The translations under genes and the position numbers were made by a program. The notes under the pieces are model-generated. The model did not search any database, was not told the DNA's origin, and saw nothing but the letters and a program-made list of their open reading frames with translations. DNA of 64,000 nucleotides from Chinchilla lanigera (taxonomy: Eukaryota > Chordata > Mammalia > Rodentia > Chinchillidae): positions 19,311,981 to 19,375,980 of the forward strand of contig NW_004955433.1 of the NCBI RefSeq assembly GCF_000276665.1, written 5' to 3'. Positions 33,763 to 44,093 of the stretch are shown piece by piece (position 1 is the stretch's first letter; each line of letters begins with the position of its first letter).

Positions 33763-35334
33763 GATAGATAAATGAATAAATAGTAAGTATTCACAGAAAT
33801 GTAGTAATTGTGTCAATGCAATTAACCAAAAAGATAGAGAAGAAAATACATGAAAAAAGACAATATAAGCTCAGAGCCTCATATATATGGACAATGGTTA
33901 TTTGAAATACCAAACTTACTGGCTGCTGATAGTAATTCCTTTCAAAAATACATTGTATGAACAGTTACAGCAAAGTAAAATTTTTACCTAGCTGTAAGAA
34001 AATTATGTTGACTCATGACCATGGCAATATGATTTGATAAAAGACATCTATAGAGGTTTAATATAAAAATATTCTATGATATAGAAAAAATTGAGGTTGG
34101 AAATAAAAATAAAGGTTTTATCCTACTTTCGAATGATGGTCTGCTTTTATGGGTGAATAGATTGATTTTTCTGAAAATTTCCTTGCATTCTGTAAAATAC
34201 CTACTTATCTTATGCAATAGATATTAATCATATTATCTGTAGAATCCACCAGCTTCTAATTGCATGGGACTTAAGACATTGGATGCATATTTCCCACATC
34301 TGTAAATATCAACTTCAGTCCATATAGTTTTTATTTGGTTGTTAGTGGCTCACTGTTCATTAATTACTAGCAGACACTCCTCTTTTGTTGGCATGAATAG
34401 ACCTCCTAGCGTTGTAACTGAGGTCATCTTGCAGGAATTAAATTTTTAAAGCCTCGTTTGCATTTGTAGCATGAGACGAGTCAACAGTACACTATGGATG
34501 GTCTTCCTTCCTTCACTGTGGAGAAAGGTAAATAATTCTTCTCCCAGTAACTGTCAGAGAGAACTACAAATTATATTTTATTTGAGATTTTCAATTTTTC
34601 CACTACATGCTGAAAATAAATTTTAAAAATTTTATTTTTGCTCCTTTAAACGTCAAATGATTACTTATCCCATAAGAACACAAAGATTATGCTTTAAAAA
34701 ATAAAAAATACAAAAAAAGCAAATTCAGAAAGTCATATGAATCATATAACTACATCTATGTTTTATCAATAAAACATGATGAGGCAGAAAGTGTATTTTC
34801 TCCTGGAGCCACTGAAACTGGTATACTCATAATACTCTAATTGTATTCCCGGTGCAGTGAATGAGGTTAAAATCTTTATCTACAGCATTATTCCCAACAT
34901 CCAGAACAGTAATGTTCAACAGGGTGTTATTTCTTCTGGACTGTTAGGGTTGAATTTAGGAAAAGAAGAAGAATATGGGATAATTAATCTAATCCAGACA
35001 CCTCAAAATTTTATGACATAAACAATACCTAAGTGAGTACACTTTTTGTTTTCTCCTGGAAAATTTTTCTTCTGGAGTATCTGCTTTTCTTAAAAGAATT
35101 ATTGGTAGTTTTGTCTGATATATATATATATATATTTATGTATATATAAATAGTTGTGTTTCAAGGACAACACATATAAGAGTAATGTGAAAGCTATTTA
35201 AAATGCACATTCCCTGAACAAACCTTAAAAGTAACGTAAGACTCAGAATTTTTGAGAAAGATATTTGCAGTTCTAAATAGTTTACCTTCTGATTCTGCTA
35301 GCCATTAAAACATGTAAACTATCCCCCTGAACCC
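33763..35334. other. Unannotated unique AT-rich sequence
   Basis: No gene is recognised. A TA microsatellite lies at about 35118-35140. The part at 34330-34500 (ttcattaattactagcag ... cctagcgttgtaactgagg ... gcctcgtttgcatttg) is repeat-free with several CpGs and homeodomain- and octamer-like cores, and may be a minor conserved element. Confidence 0.4.
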
Positions 35335-35708
35335 ATGGTTCTCAACATTGCAATGAAACAGGGTTATGTGTAGGGGTTATCAAAATATAGGTGGCTGCTC
35401 CTACTCTAGAATTTCTGATTTGTTTTACTTAGCGTTAAGTTTGGGAATTAACCTTTCTAAGAAATTCAGTCAAATAAGCATGATGCTACTAACCAAACAA
35501 AACAAAAATAGTTTGAAAACTATTGCCTCAAAGATGGTGTTTAAACTCGTGTACACCTAGCAACTTCGTCAAAACAAAGGTTTCAGGCCCTACTCCGAAA
35601 GTCTGATTCAGTAGATCTGGACTAAAGCTTTATGGTTTGTATGTCCAACAAGTTTTCAGTTGCTAACCTCAGCTACTGGCCTGAGGCTCACAGTTTAAGG
35701 AGCACTGA
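35335..35708 (+). mobile_element. hAT/MER5-like DNA transposon relic
   Basis: The left edge 'catggttctcaacattgcaatgaaac' and the right edge 'gaggctcacagtttaaggagcactg' are imperfect inverted repeats of the type cagtggttctcaac. Internally 'ggccctactccgaaagtctgattcagtagatctgg' follows the MER5/Charlie-type segment 'gggtcccacccc...tgattcagtaggtctgg'. It is a non-autonomous relic with no transposase frame. The subfamily is uncertain. Confidence 0.55.
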
Positions 35709-36515
35709 TTTGAGAAGCCTTGAATTCTATTAGGCACTTGTTCTATGGAAATGCTTCAATTACACTGTTTTCTGTTGTGTTCATAAATTTCTATTTGACC
35801 AAATGTGATGAAAAATAATAGGAGAAAAAGTTTGTTTTCAATTCTACTGACAGAAGATCAGTTAGGAACAAAGTGTTCAGAAGGGTAGCGCTTGTTAACT
35901 TTGCCATCTCAGCAGCTTATCGTACATCCAATTTAATCTCTTTCCACTAATCCTTCTCATTTAGCTACCAGTCCTAGAGTCTTGTTCTGATCATGTGACA
36001 TCCCACTGGTTGAGGTTGGCAGAAAGAGTGCTAGTTTAATGCAATACATATTGGCCTATTTGTTATAACAGATTAACCTGTATCTGGATGTAGCACGGAA
36101 GGCTGACCAGCAGGATACATGGTGCAGGATGGGAAATTTAAAACATAACAAAATACAATAATATATAACCAACTAATGATGCTCTAATAAATAGTAACTG
36201 GTTTTATTTTTTAATTCTATAATTAAAAGTAAATAGAACCACCAATATTTAATTTTGCTGAGAAGTCTTCTGTATGCATTGAAAATAACAATCAATAGAA
36301 ATCAAAAGCAAAAGAATTAAGATTTCCAAGGAACTCTTTTTTTCAGAAATTAAAGTAGCTCACAGGTATAACCACAGAAAGAAAATCTAAGATTTCCTCA
36401 CAAATGCTTCTTGCTTAAATGTGAAGCCTGGCCCATGATGTCAAATGACACACAAATGACATAGGCAGTAATGAATATACTGTTTCTTTATGTTTTTCAA
36501 TTAAAAGAAGATGTC
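35709..36515. other. Unannotated unique sequence
   Basis: No recognisable feature. Confidence 0.5.
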
Positions 36516-36565
36516 AGAGGTACTTGCTAAATATATATAAGGCATTGGGTTGCATCCCCACTATT
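36516..36565 (+). mobile_element. Partial ID-like SINE relic
   Basis: 'gaggtacttgctaaatatatataaggcattgggttgcatccccact' retains the 3' half of an old ID (gcttgcctagcatgtg...gccctgggttcaatccccagt). It runs directly into the GA-rich repeat at 36566. Confidence 0.5.
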
Positions 36566-36612
36566 ACAGAGAGAGAGAGAAAGACAGAGGGAGGGAGAAG
36601 AGGGAGGAGGGA
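36566..36612. repeat. (GA)n / purine-rich simple repeat
   Basis: 'acagagagagagagaaagacagagggagggagaagagg...' is a low-complexity tract, probably grown from the poly-A end of the adjacent ID relic. Confidence 0.85.
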
Positions 36613-37290
36613 TGGTTAATAAAATTTGAAATGAAATAGCACTGAACATGATATATTAACTGTGTCACTGTATGTGCCTCTGTGTGTGTTATTTGGGTTA
36701 TACATATTTTTATCCATAGTATTTGTTCTCCCCCTTAGCCATTTTTCCGTACATCACACACTGCTGGACTCACCCAGTTGTTAACACAACTGTTTTATTT
36801 CTATTTTCAGTCACTGTGTGAGTAGTAAATCTAAATTAGCTGCCTAAGACTTACTTTTTAACTTAGTTTAAGACATGTGGCATGGACTAGGACACCTCCT
36901 CAATTCTTTTGTTGTACCACTTCTCAGAACTGAGATGTTATAATTCGCGGTCTCTAATAAATATTACTTTATTTATGACTTTTTCTAAAGGTTTCTAATT
37001 TAACCAGCACCACCCTCTACCCTCTACATGGCAAGAAGGAAAGGGAAGCACTAAATTTGTAATGACAGCTATTGAGCAGAATAAATACACAGGAAGAAAT
37101 ATGCACATGCCCAGTGATGGTGAACAAAACATATTTTGCTATAAGCTATTCCACTTTCAGCCATAAAAAACAAGGCAGAAAAATTTTATAAATGGTAAAA
37201 TTCAAAATCTCATATAATCTCTAGTCTATCTTTCCAAATGTTCATTTTCTAAAAGAAAAATACCGCGGAAGAGTTGAAGGATAATATTTT
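36613..37290. other. Unannotated unique sequence
   Basis: No recognisable feature. Confidence 0.5.
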
Positions 37291-37293
37291 GAT

Positions 37294-37474
37294 TATCTGG
37301 TAGGGATTTTTTTTTTTTTCTTTTTCTGAGACAGGGTCTAGCTATGTAGTTCAGGCTGGCTTTGAACTCACTTTGTAGCCCAGGTTGGTCTGGAACTCAC
37401 AACAATCCTCCTGCCTCAGCCTCCCAAGTGCTGGGATTACAAGCATGCACCAATATGCCCAGCATATCTGGTAG
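37294..37474 (-). mobile_element. B1 SINE, minus strand, with 10-bp TSD
   Basis: The element occupies 37304-37464 between direct repeats tatctggtag at 37294-37303 and 37465-37474. On the minus strand it carries 'gtaatcccagcacttgggag', 'gaggcaggaggattgttgtg' and the internal quasi-duplication (gggctacaaagtgagttc followed by ctgaactacatagctagacc). The tail is poly-A (T run at about 37307-37319). Confidence 0.94.
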
Positions 37475-39399
37475 TTTTAAGGAACTATGAACAAATTATG
37501 ACCATGCTTAGCATGATGCTTTGCTTCAATTTAAGAATGATAATCTATAAAATGGATCTCTGGGAATTGGGAATAACTCTATTTCTCTAATTAAAAGAAT
37601 TTTCTAATATTCTGAAGACTGGTAAAGGAAGTGGTGCCTGAGAAGTGATTTAGCACTGTTTCTTTCAGAATAAGTACTCAGTGAGCAGTTTTTAAAAGTA
37701 TTATTAAGACTCTTGATTAGACTTTCTTCATATTTTCTATTTGTTCTTTCAACAGTCAGATGAGATACATATACCTAAATAGATACATATACTTTATAAT
37801 TTGTATGAAAATATACTAAATATACTTGAAACTTTACTCCTAGAGAGTAAAGTTAAATTTCTGTCCTTTCAATGAGAATAACATAGGTATTAATGATTAA
37901 AGAAATTCTAATTTGTGGGCTTTGGAAATGTATTTCTAAAATGACACAACAATGGACATTTACTATCTTTACATAATATATTACATCATATTTATCCTTT
38001 GTCAGTTTCTAAATTATTTCTGGGTAGTATTTTTCCCATCAAAGGTGAAATAAATGTTTCTCTAGAAGATAAATTCTATACATTTAAAACTCTACTCCAC
38101 TATCCCCCATACACACTGATATGTCAGCAAATGTATTTACAGTTGTGTAATATATATGTTAAAACAAATGTTACTAATGACATTATCTGAATGAATTAAA
38201 TGTGGCTCCATACTAGAATATTTTAATTTTATTGCCAATTTATTTATATGAAATAGCATTGGTTTTCAGGAAACTTACATTTATGGAATCTTTTTTCCTG
38301 AAATGTGCCACAAATCTTCTAAAGATTGAATAAACTGTCAAAAAGGAGCAATTACGAAAGCTGGTGACCAAAGAAGTGTTTTCAAATGCCAATAGTTAGA
38401 GATACAATTTCAGGAGATAATGATAATATTGATCAGTTGCTTTGAGATAATGTTGTCTTCTATCAATAGCGATCAAGATGGAGGAGGAAGGATGAGATGA
38501 TCCACAGCGGGAGGCTGACTTGGGAGATATGTACACAGATCCATGATTAATTTTGGACTTTCTGCAATCCATTTTCATTTTAGCTCACCATACACTGAGG
38601 GTGAGTTGCAAAAAAATACTATTAAGGTTACTTGCTTATACAATGTTCTGCAGTAAATGAATTGATTTTTCCAATTATTTGATTTGTGATGGTGGAATTT
38701 AACACGTTTCCTTGATTCTGTAATCCAAGTTTTAAGAAACCTCTGGCATGAAGCGAGGCAGTAAAAATAATGAAAATTTGTTTCCATGGTACTTGTTGAT
38801 GGATGCTATCATTACGTCACTTTTATTTGCCTCAAGGTTTTATTGAGACATATTTTTAAAAAGACTTTAACAACTGGGGAGTATCGTTTTTAAACAACAC
38901 AGCTATCAAATAGGCCTTATTGTAGTAGACACCTTGTAGTACTCTTGCTTTAGTTTTATTCTCTAGTTGTCCAGAACATACAAGGTAGCTTAATCATAAC
39001 AAGAAAGACTTGTTTCATTTTTGGATTAGGAAAATCCTCATGTACGGAAGTGCAATTATATAAAGTTCAAAAATAGAGGGATTGGGGGAGGAGGGAACTC
39101 CAGTCAAAGATCTTTGAGGAATATATAACAAATATAATGAAAAGAAACTATTTTGACTCTGGCTATGGCGGAAGTGTGTGCCAAGAAAAAACACAGTATT
39201 TATTTTTCCTCCTACTTTTACCTCAAAGAGTGTGAAGATTTCACCCCACCAACAAGCAAACAGGCAAGAATCTGTACAACCCTGGAATATACCTGGTGTC
39301 CTCTACTCCAATTCTAGCTCTAAGGCTGTCTGCCTGGAAGCAGTTTCAGATTTCACTGGTTGGGGGTTCCATTCCTCCTATTCAAATGTTGATCACCGA
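37475..39399. other. Unannotated unique sequence
   Basis: No gene is supported. The open frame at 39178-39456 (92 codons) runs into the L1 3'-UTR array and is not called. Confidence 0.45.
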
Positions 39400-40020
39400 T
39401 CTTACAAGCCTATATCTGGTTATCTGAGTAAGCATTTTGAAGATAACAATATGTAAAATAACAACAATTGTTAATTTCCTATCACCTTGTTTTAAAATTC
39501 TGTACCATTTTTATTGTTTTTATGTTGTTCTGTTTAGGTCTTTGCTTTTGTTATTTTGTTTTTGTTCTTTTCTCTTTAAAATAAAAGGGAAAAATATATG
39601 TATATACAAGGATAACTGGGATAAGTGTATTGATGATGTCTATTGGTTTATTGAAAGGAACAGTTAATGCTTAAATTTTTTTCTTGATCAATTTTGCATA
39701 TTATGTCTGGTAATTGGAACTGATTAGAAGATGACAATATGCAATAAAACAACCATTGTTGAATTCCTATCATCTTATTTAAAGAAGATCTATATCATTT
39801 CTATTTTTTAAATTACTTTTTATTGTTTTTAACTGTTTTCTCAGTCTTACATTCTTACATCTCATAATCTGAGAACTTTCACTGAAGATAACAAAAAGTA
39901 ATATAACAACCATTGTTAATTACTATCTTTTTTTGAAGTCCTGTATCATTTTGTAATTGTTTTTGTGCTGTTTTGTTTTTGTCTTCATGGTTGTTATTTT
40001 TTTTCTCTTTAAAAGAAAAA
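39400..40020 (+). repeat. Tandem array of three L1 3'-UTR units
   Basis: Three diverged units in the same orientation lie at about 39400-39595, 39600-39835 and 39845-40020. Each contains in order a 'ctggtaatctga'-like segment, 'gaagataacaatatgcaat', 'aacaaccattgttaatt', 'ctatcaccttgttttaaaattc', 'tgtatcatttttattg' and (units 1 and 3) 'ctctttaaaataaaa'. Single units also end the L1 copies at 19.5 and 20.1 kb. Nested or successive 5'-truncated insertions, or tandem duplication of an L1 3' end, would explain it. Confidence 0.78.
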
Positions 40021-40044
40021 TGTCTATCATAAACCCCAAGACAT

Positions 40045-40430
40045 TTTGTCCCAGGTTCCTATTTCTAAAATCAAGTTCCCAAACCCTCCTCCTTAGCTTC
40101 TATTTAGTTGCTTGAGAAAATCACAGAACTCACCGAAGCGCATCCACCAGTTATTATAAAAGATGCAGATAACAAGATGCATATGACATGAATGGAAGAA
40201 GGGTGCAGAGCTTCCATGCCCTGTTGGATACACAGCAGCTTCCTCATGTGTATCTACTCAGTTCTTTGAACTTTGCCTTTTGCGTTTTTATAGAGAGTTC
40301 CCTGCATAGAATGACTGGGGAGGCCAGGACTTTCCTGCCTGTTCTAGCTCTCTTCTTGGCAACTATGTGTAGCATTCCTTCCTCCAGAGTATGGAGCAGG
40401 AACCCTCTGTAATGAGGAGGGTCTCTTGAC
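40045..40430 (-). mobile_element. LTR-like relic, family not determined
   Basis: 'gcttgagaaaatcacagaactcaccg', 'ccagttattataaaagatgcagataac', 'gcagagcttccatgccct' and 'ttgcgtttttatagagagttccctgca' have the order and style of a mammalian ERV LTR read in reverse. 'ttttatag' reversed gives a TATA-like box. I cannot assign a family, and the strand is a guess from that order. Confidence 0.4.
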
Positions 40431-40433
40431 CTA

Positions 40434-40845
40434 TGGTCTTAGTCACTTGTGAAGGGACATAATATCCAACAACAGCCATAACTTTAAGGAAAGATTTGTT
40501 TTGCTTCATATTGATAGTCCATGATCTGCTGGCTCCAAGACAGAAGCAGCACAGTGGAAGGGTCTGGTGGAGGAAAATGGCTTACTTCATGGCAACAAGG
40601 AAGCAGAGAGAGAGAGAGAGAAGGGAGGGGTCAGAGACAACAATACATCCTTCCAGTTGATGCCTCCAGTGACTTGGCTCCAAAGAGCATCACCCATCGC
40701 CAATAGCACACTCAGCTACTAAGCTCATTAGTGGATAAAGCTACTGATATGTATAGTAGCCCCATAATCCAATTTTTTTCCAGAAACCCTGACTCTGAGT
40801 ACATGAGGTTTTAGGGTAACATTCCCCATCAAAACCATCACATGG
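40434..40845 (-). mobile_element. ERVL-MaLR-type LTR relic
   Basis: 'ggtcttagtcacttgtgaagg', 'gctccaagacagaagcagca', 'cttcatggcaacaaggaagcag', a GA tract (40605-40621), 'caatagcacactcagctac' and 'agggtaacattccccatcaaaaccatca' follow, in order, the rodent MaLR LTR in reverse complement. The ends are worn and no TSD is seen. It directly abuts the previous LTR-like relic. Confidence 0.6.
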
Positions 40846-40849
40846 ATTA

Positions 40850-41155
40850 TCAGACAAGGGTAGGTTAGAGAATTTCTTAGGGACCAGCTCCAGGACAGAA
40901 AGACACAGGAAAATTGAAGTTTCCATGACCCAACTTGGGGAAGAGCAATTCTACAACCTGCCTTGAGATGGAAATTATGAGCCAGGAAATGGTGACAAAG
41001 ACCAGATATAGTTCACAGTATCACAGGAGGTTAAATCTTCAAGTTGATGGTGGGATAATTGCACCAATTAAAAACTAATCTACCTTGAGGGAGAGTGATT
41101 ATTTTTAAAGGCAGAATTCTTAGTTACACTTTTTAAACTGTGTCATCTCCTAGCT
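40850..41155. other. Unannotated unique sequence
   Basis: No recognisable feature. Confidence 0.45.
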
Positions 41156-41157
41156 TC

Positions 41158-41262
41158 TTGATCTCAGGTAAATAATTTCTCTATGTTTCAGAGTAATATC
41201 TTTAGGTTATGGATAATAATTGTCTTGAAATAAATATTTGTTGTGAGCTTTTATGATGATTA
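41158..41262 (+). mobile_element. Possible MIR relic
   Basis: 'gatctcaggtaaataatttctctatgtttcagagtaatatctttaggttatggataataat' follows the MIR segment from 'gaccttgggcaagttacttaacc' to 'tgtaaaatggggataataat', strongly diverged. Confidence 0.5.
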
Positions 41263-41510
41263 TGATGAAAATGCAAATAATGATAACATCAAAGACATCA
41301 GTCTTTCTCTTGGGAAATAGAATATATTACTAATTATAAAGATAATTAAAATTTTTATGTCAGGAAATATATTATTTATGTGTCTGAAAATATTATACAT
41401 CATGCTTTTATATTATACATTACATATAAATATGCATTTCTATAAATGTATAGCATAATATATTGCATAAAATATTTATATTTAAATTTATGTTTATATT
41501 TCTTTTCCTA
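41263..41510. other. Very AT-rich tract
   Basis: From about 41320 to 41510 nearly all bases are A or T, with many TATA/ATTATA words (tattatacat, tattatacattacatataaa, aatatattgcataaaatattt). This composition is typical of matrix-attachment or unwinding-prone DNA. It is not evidence of function by itself. Confidence 0.6.
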
Positions 41511-42120
41511 CACTAGATATCTCTGGATCCCTTTTGGTCTCTGAAATTTCAAATCGTTGCTCAGGGAGCTGCTTCCTATTTTGTTCAATAGAAAATGGAA
41601 CACTAAGGAATGTTGAACAATTGGCACTAGGGTGAGAGAAAGGGGAGCCCCTTGCTTTATGGTGTTTGCTAATGTCTGTGCTAGAGCACTTCTATCTACC
41701 CAGTGGATCGGTATAACAATCCTTTCACAAAATACTTGAAAACTGAACAACAGGTTATCAGATGCCAGTATGAAAAGGCTTTACACACCGTTATCAGGTT
41801 GTTAAATTTTTAAGTTTTGCTGATATTTTAGATCAGCCTTTCATATTCCAAAACTGTTTCCTCAGCAGGGTGTGTGCAAGATTCCTTTTTGATGATTGTT
41901 GTTTATTGCATGAATACATTTGCTTTTTCTTATTTTTTTTAAAATAAGAGCACAAAAATGTTCATTGCAAAAGCAGGTGGGTTACCTTAAAAATAGAATG
42001 ATGTCAAAAGATTTATTAATGCATTCAATTTTGTTTACTGACCTGTGTGTGTGTGACTCTGAAGATCCAAGTTTAAGGACAACAAACAATGTTCCAGACT
42101 TCTCATGTCTGATACTATAC
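41511..42120. other. Unannotated unique sequence
   Basis: No recognisable feature. The 80-codon minus frame at 41508-41750 has no motif. Confidence 0.45.
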
Positions 42121-42190
42121 TAGAGAGGGACAGAGCAGGAGGGAGAAAGAGACAGGGACAGAGGGAGAGATGAAGGGAGGAGGGAGAATG
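42121..42190. repeat. Purine-rich (GA)n-like tract
   Basis: 'agagagggacagagcaggagggagaaagagacagggacagaggga...' is a low-complexity purine run on the plus strand. Confidence 0.8.
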
Positions 42191-42439
42191 GATCAAAATT
42201 AGCTGGATTCACACTTTGGAGCATATTTACATGCTCAAGCACAGCAAGAGCAGAGAACAGGGGCGACTGAGACTGGAGTTGAAATCTGAAGAAAGCACAG
42301 AAAACAAAGGGAGAAGAAAGAGCATTTCTTTCTGGGCAAGCAGCACGGGTGTGCCAGGGTCACTGTGCAGGTGGTGAGAACCATGGGATTGTAAGGAACG
42401 ACTGAATATGTACATGCATGTGTACACACTTCAGGAGAA

Positions 42440-42720
42440 AAACTTGTATAAACAATTTAATAATAAATTTATTGAGACACCATGAGAATAATACAAGTTA
42501 CCTTCGACCTTCACAATTGTAAGAGGTGCTCAAAGTGGTGGCCATTTTCTCCCTAATATTTATTAGTACAGCACACTGCTGCTTGGGTAACGTTGGTTAC
42601 TGAGATTGCTGCACATGACATTTTCAGTTTCTTCTCTAAGGGCGACAGCATAGTGGGTTTTCTGTGATAAAGGATGTCTTCTAGGGTTCCCTAGAGAAGG
42701 ATAGCACCATCTATTGAAAA
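42440..42720. other. Unassigned sequence, possible old transposon
   Basis: The segment has 'ggtgctcaaagtggtggccatttt', retained CpGs and a boundary near 42676 ('ctagggttccctagagaagg', a word commonly seen at mammalian interspersed repeats). I could not assign a family. Confidence 0.3.
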
Positions 42721-42771
42721 ACACACTATATTATTTTTCTTTTTCTGAAATATGTATACATTTTTGGCTCG

Positions 42772-42774
<3 letters not shown>

Positions 42775-42831
<57 letters not shown>
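42775..42831. repeat. (CT)n microsatellite
   Basis: About 57 bp of pure CT dinucleotides. This is the longest uninterrupted simple repeat in the window. Confidence 0.97.
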
Positions 42832-42834
<3 letters not shown>

Positions 42835-42895
42835 TATACATATTAATGAACAATCTGGAATTCATTTTTCATAATCATTTTGTGTATTATTTTAG

Positions 42896-43256
42896 TAGTA
42901 TGCAATGGTTGATACACTGTGTCAACTTGAGAAGTTTAAAAATTTCACACTCAGCAGGGGACCAGGGTCCTTACTTTGTAGACATCCTGAGCTCCTGGAA
43001 GAGGAAGACACAGAGATGGCATGGGCATATAAGCGCTATACAGTTTAAGGGAGAAACAGAGGCTTGCTTTCCCCCTGTTTTGCTGTGCTCTGCCACTTTG
43101 CAATATTGCCCCTGTGCCATAAAATCTTGCCTTGGAGCCAACTGATTATGGACTAAAACCTCCACAAACTGTGAACTAAATAAACCTTTCCTTCTCTAAT
43201 TTTGGGTGTCAGGTATTTTGCCTTAGCAACAAGAGAAAAGTAACTAAGACATAGCA
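42896..43256 (+). mobile_element. ERVL-MaLR-type solo LTR with near-perfect 5-bp TSD
   Basis: The LTR at 42901-43251 (351 bp) starts TG (tgcaatggttgatacactg) and ends CA (agtaactaagaca). It carries a polyadenylation signal, aataaa, at 43179-43184, and the typical MaLR 3' end (cctccacaaactgtgaactaaataaac ... gtattttgccttagcaac ... aaaagtaactaagaca). The flanks are tagta (42896-42900) and tagca (43252-43256), 4 of 5 matching, the TSD length used by ERVL-type elements. No internal retroviral region is present. Confidence 0.8.
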
Positions 43257-43366
43257 TTAAAATTAAACTAAAATTTCCTTACAAAAAATTCAGATTTGAA
43301 TCAATAGTCATCATATGATTGTTGGTAATTATGTGCTGTAATAAATGTTTTCCCATTGAAACCTTT

Positions 43367-43452
43367 TTTTTATTTCCCAGTACTGGGAATTGAACTCACG
43401 ACCTCGTGTTTGCCAGGCAGGTGCTGTGCCACTGAGCTAAATCCCCAGCCCC
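43367..43452 (-). mobile_element. ID-like SINE, minus strand
   Basis: On the minus strand it reads ggggctggggatttagctca, then 'aacacgaggtcgtgagttca' and 'attcccagtactgggaaata' with a short poly-A. The flanks cccattgaaacctttt (43352-43367) and cccactaaaaactttt (about 43454-43469) are a diverged TSD. It is slightly older than the 4.05-kb copy. Confidence 0.88.
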
Positions 43453-43469
43453 TCCCACTAAAAACTTTT

Positions 43470-43970
43470 GAAAGAAAATACTCCAGAAAAGTAAGTTTGG
43501 TAGCTACCTTGAGCGTCTTCAATCATACTAATGTGCTATGTGGTGAAACCAACTCCTATCTTACAATTTGCTCTATCTATCCCCAAGAATATAACAGTGA
43601 AAGCAAAGCATCCCATTCATCTCTTCCTGGCTACAGTTAATTTATGTCACACTTTATTATTTATTAGCCTATGTGAAAAAATCCAATAATATCTTTTTTA
43701 CTCTCTTATAGATAATGTGATTAATTATTAAAATCTGAATGATATCATGTAACTAAATATAGAACTGGTCATGGGAAGCTGAGTTTTCTCTAAATATATG
43801 GCTGTTTAACTTTCCCTTGCAAATTCCTACTTTCACACACAAAAACCCACTTGCATAAATACATCAAGATGCAATTATTCATGTAATGTTACATACTAAC
43901 ATTACTGGAGAATTGACTGTATGACCATAATAGTTCTAAGTATTTGATGATCACTCCATGGTACATCTCA
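43470..43970. other. Unannotated unique sequence
   Basis: No recognisable feature. Confidence 0.5.
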
Positions 43971-43974
43971 TAAT

Positions 43975-44093
43975 ACGAAGGCATACAGAAACTTTGGGCT
44001 ATGCACCTATTATGTTACATACTATTGTATGTACGAAGGCATACAGAAACATATGTTACATACTATTGTATGTACAAGGGCATACAGAAACAT
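43975..44093. repeat. 41-bp tandem repeat with internal hairpin
   Basis: Two adjacent 41-bp units (44012-44052 and 44053-44093) share 'atgttacatactattgtatg' and '(g)gcatacagaaacat', differing at about one base. A third partial unit (acgaaggcatacagaaac) lies just upstream, from about 43975. Each full unit contains the perfect inverted repeat TACATAC-tatt-GTATGTA (7-bp arms, 4-bp loop). Confidence 0.85.

Noticed and set aside
42714..43145. 143-codon frame with a Ser-Leu repeat
   Set aside because: It is created by the (CT)n microsatellite and then reads into a MaLR LTR.
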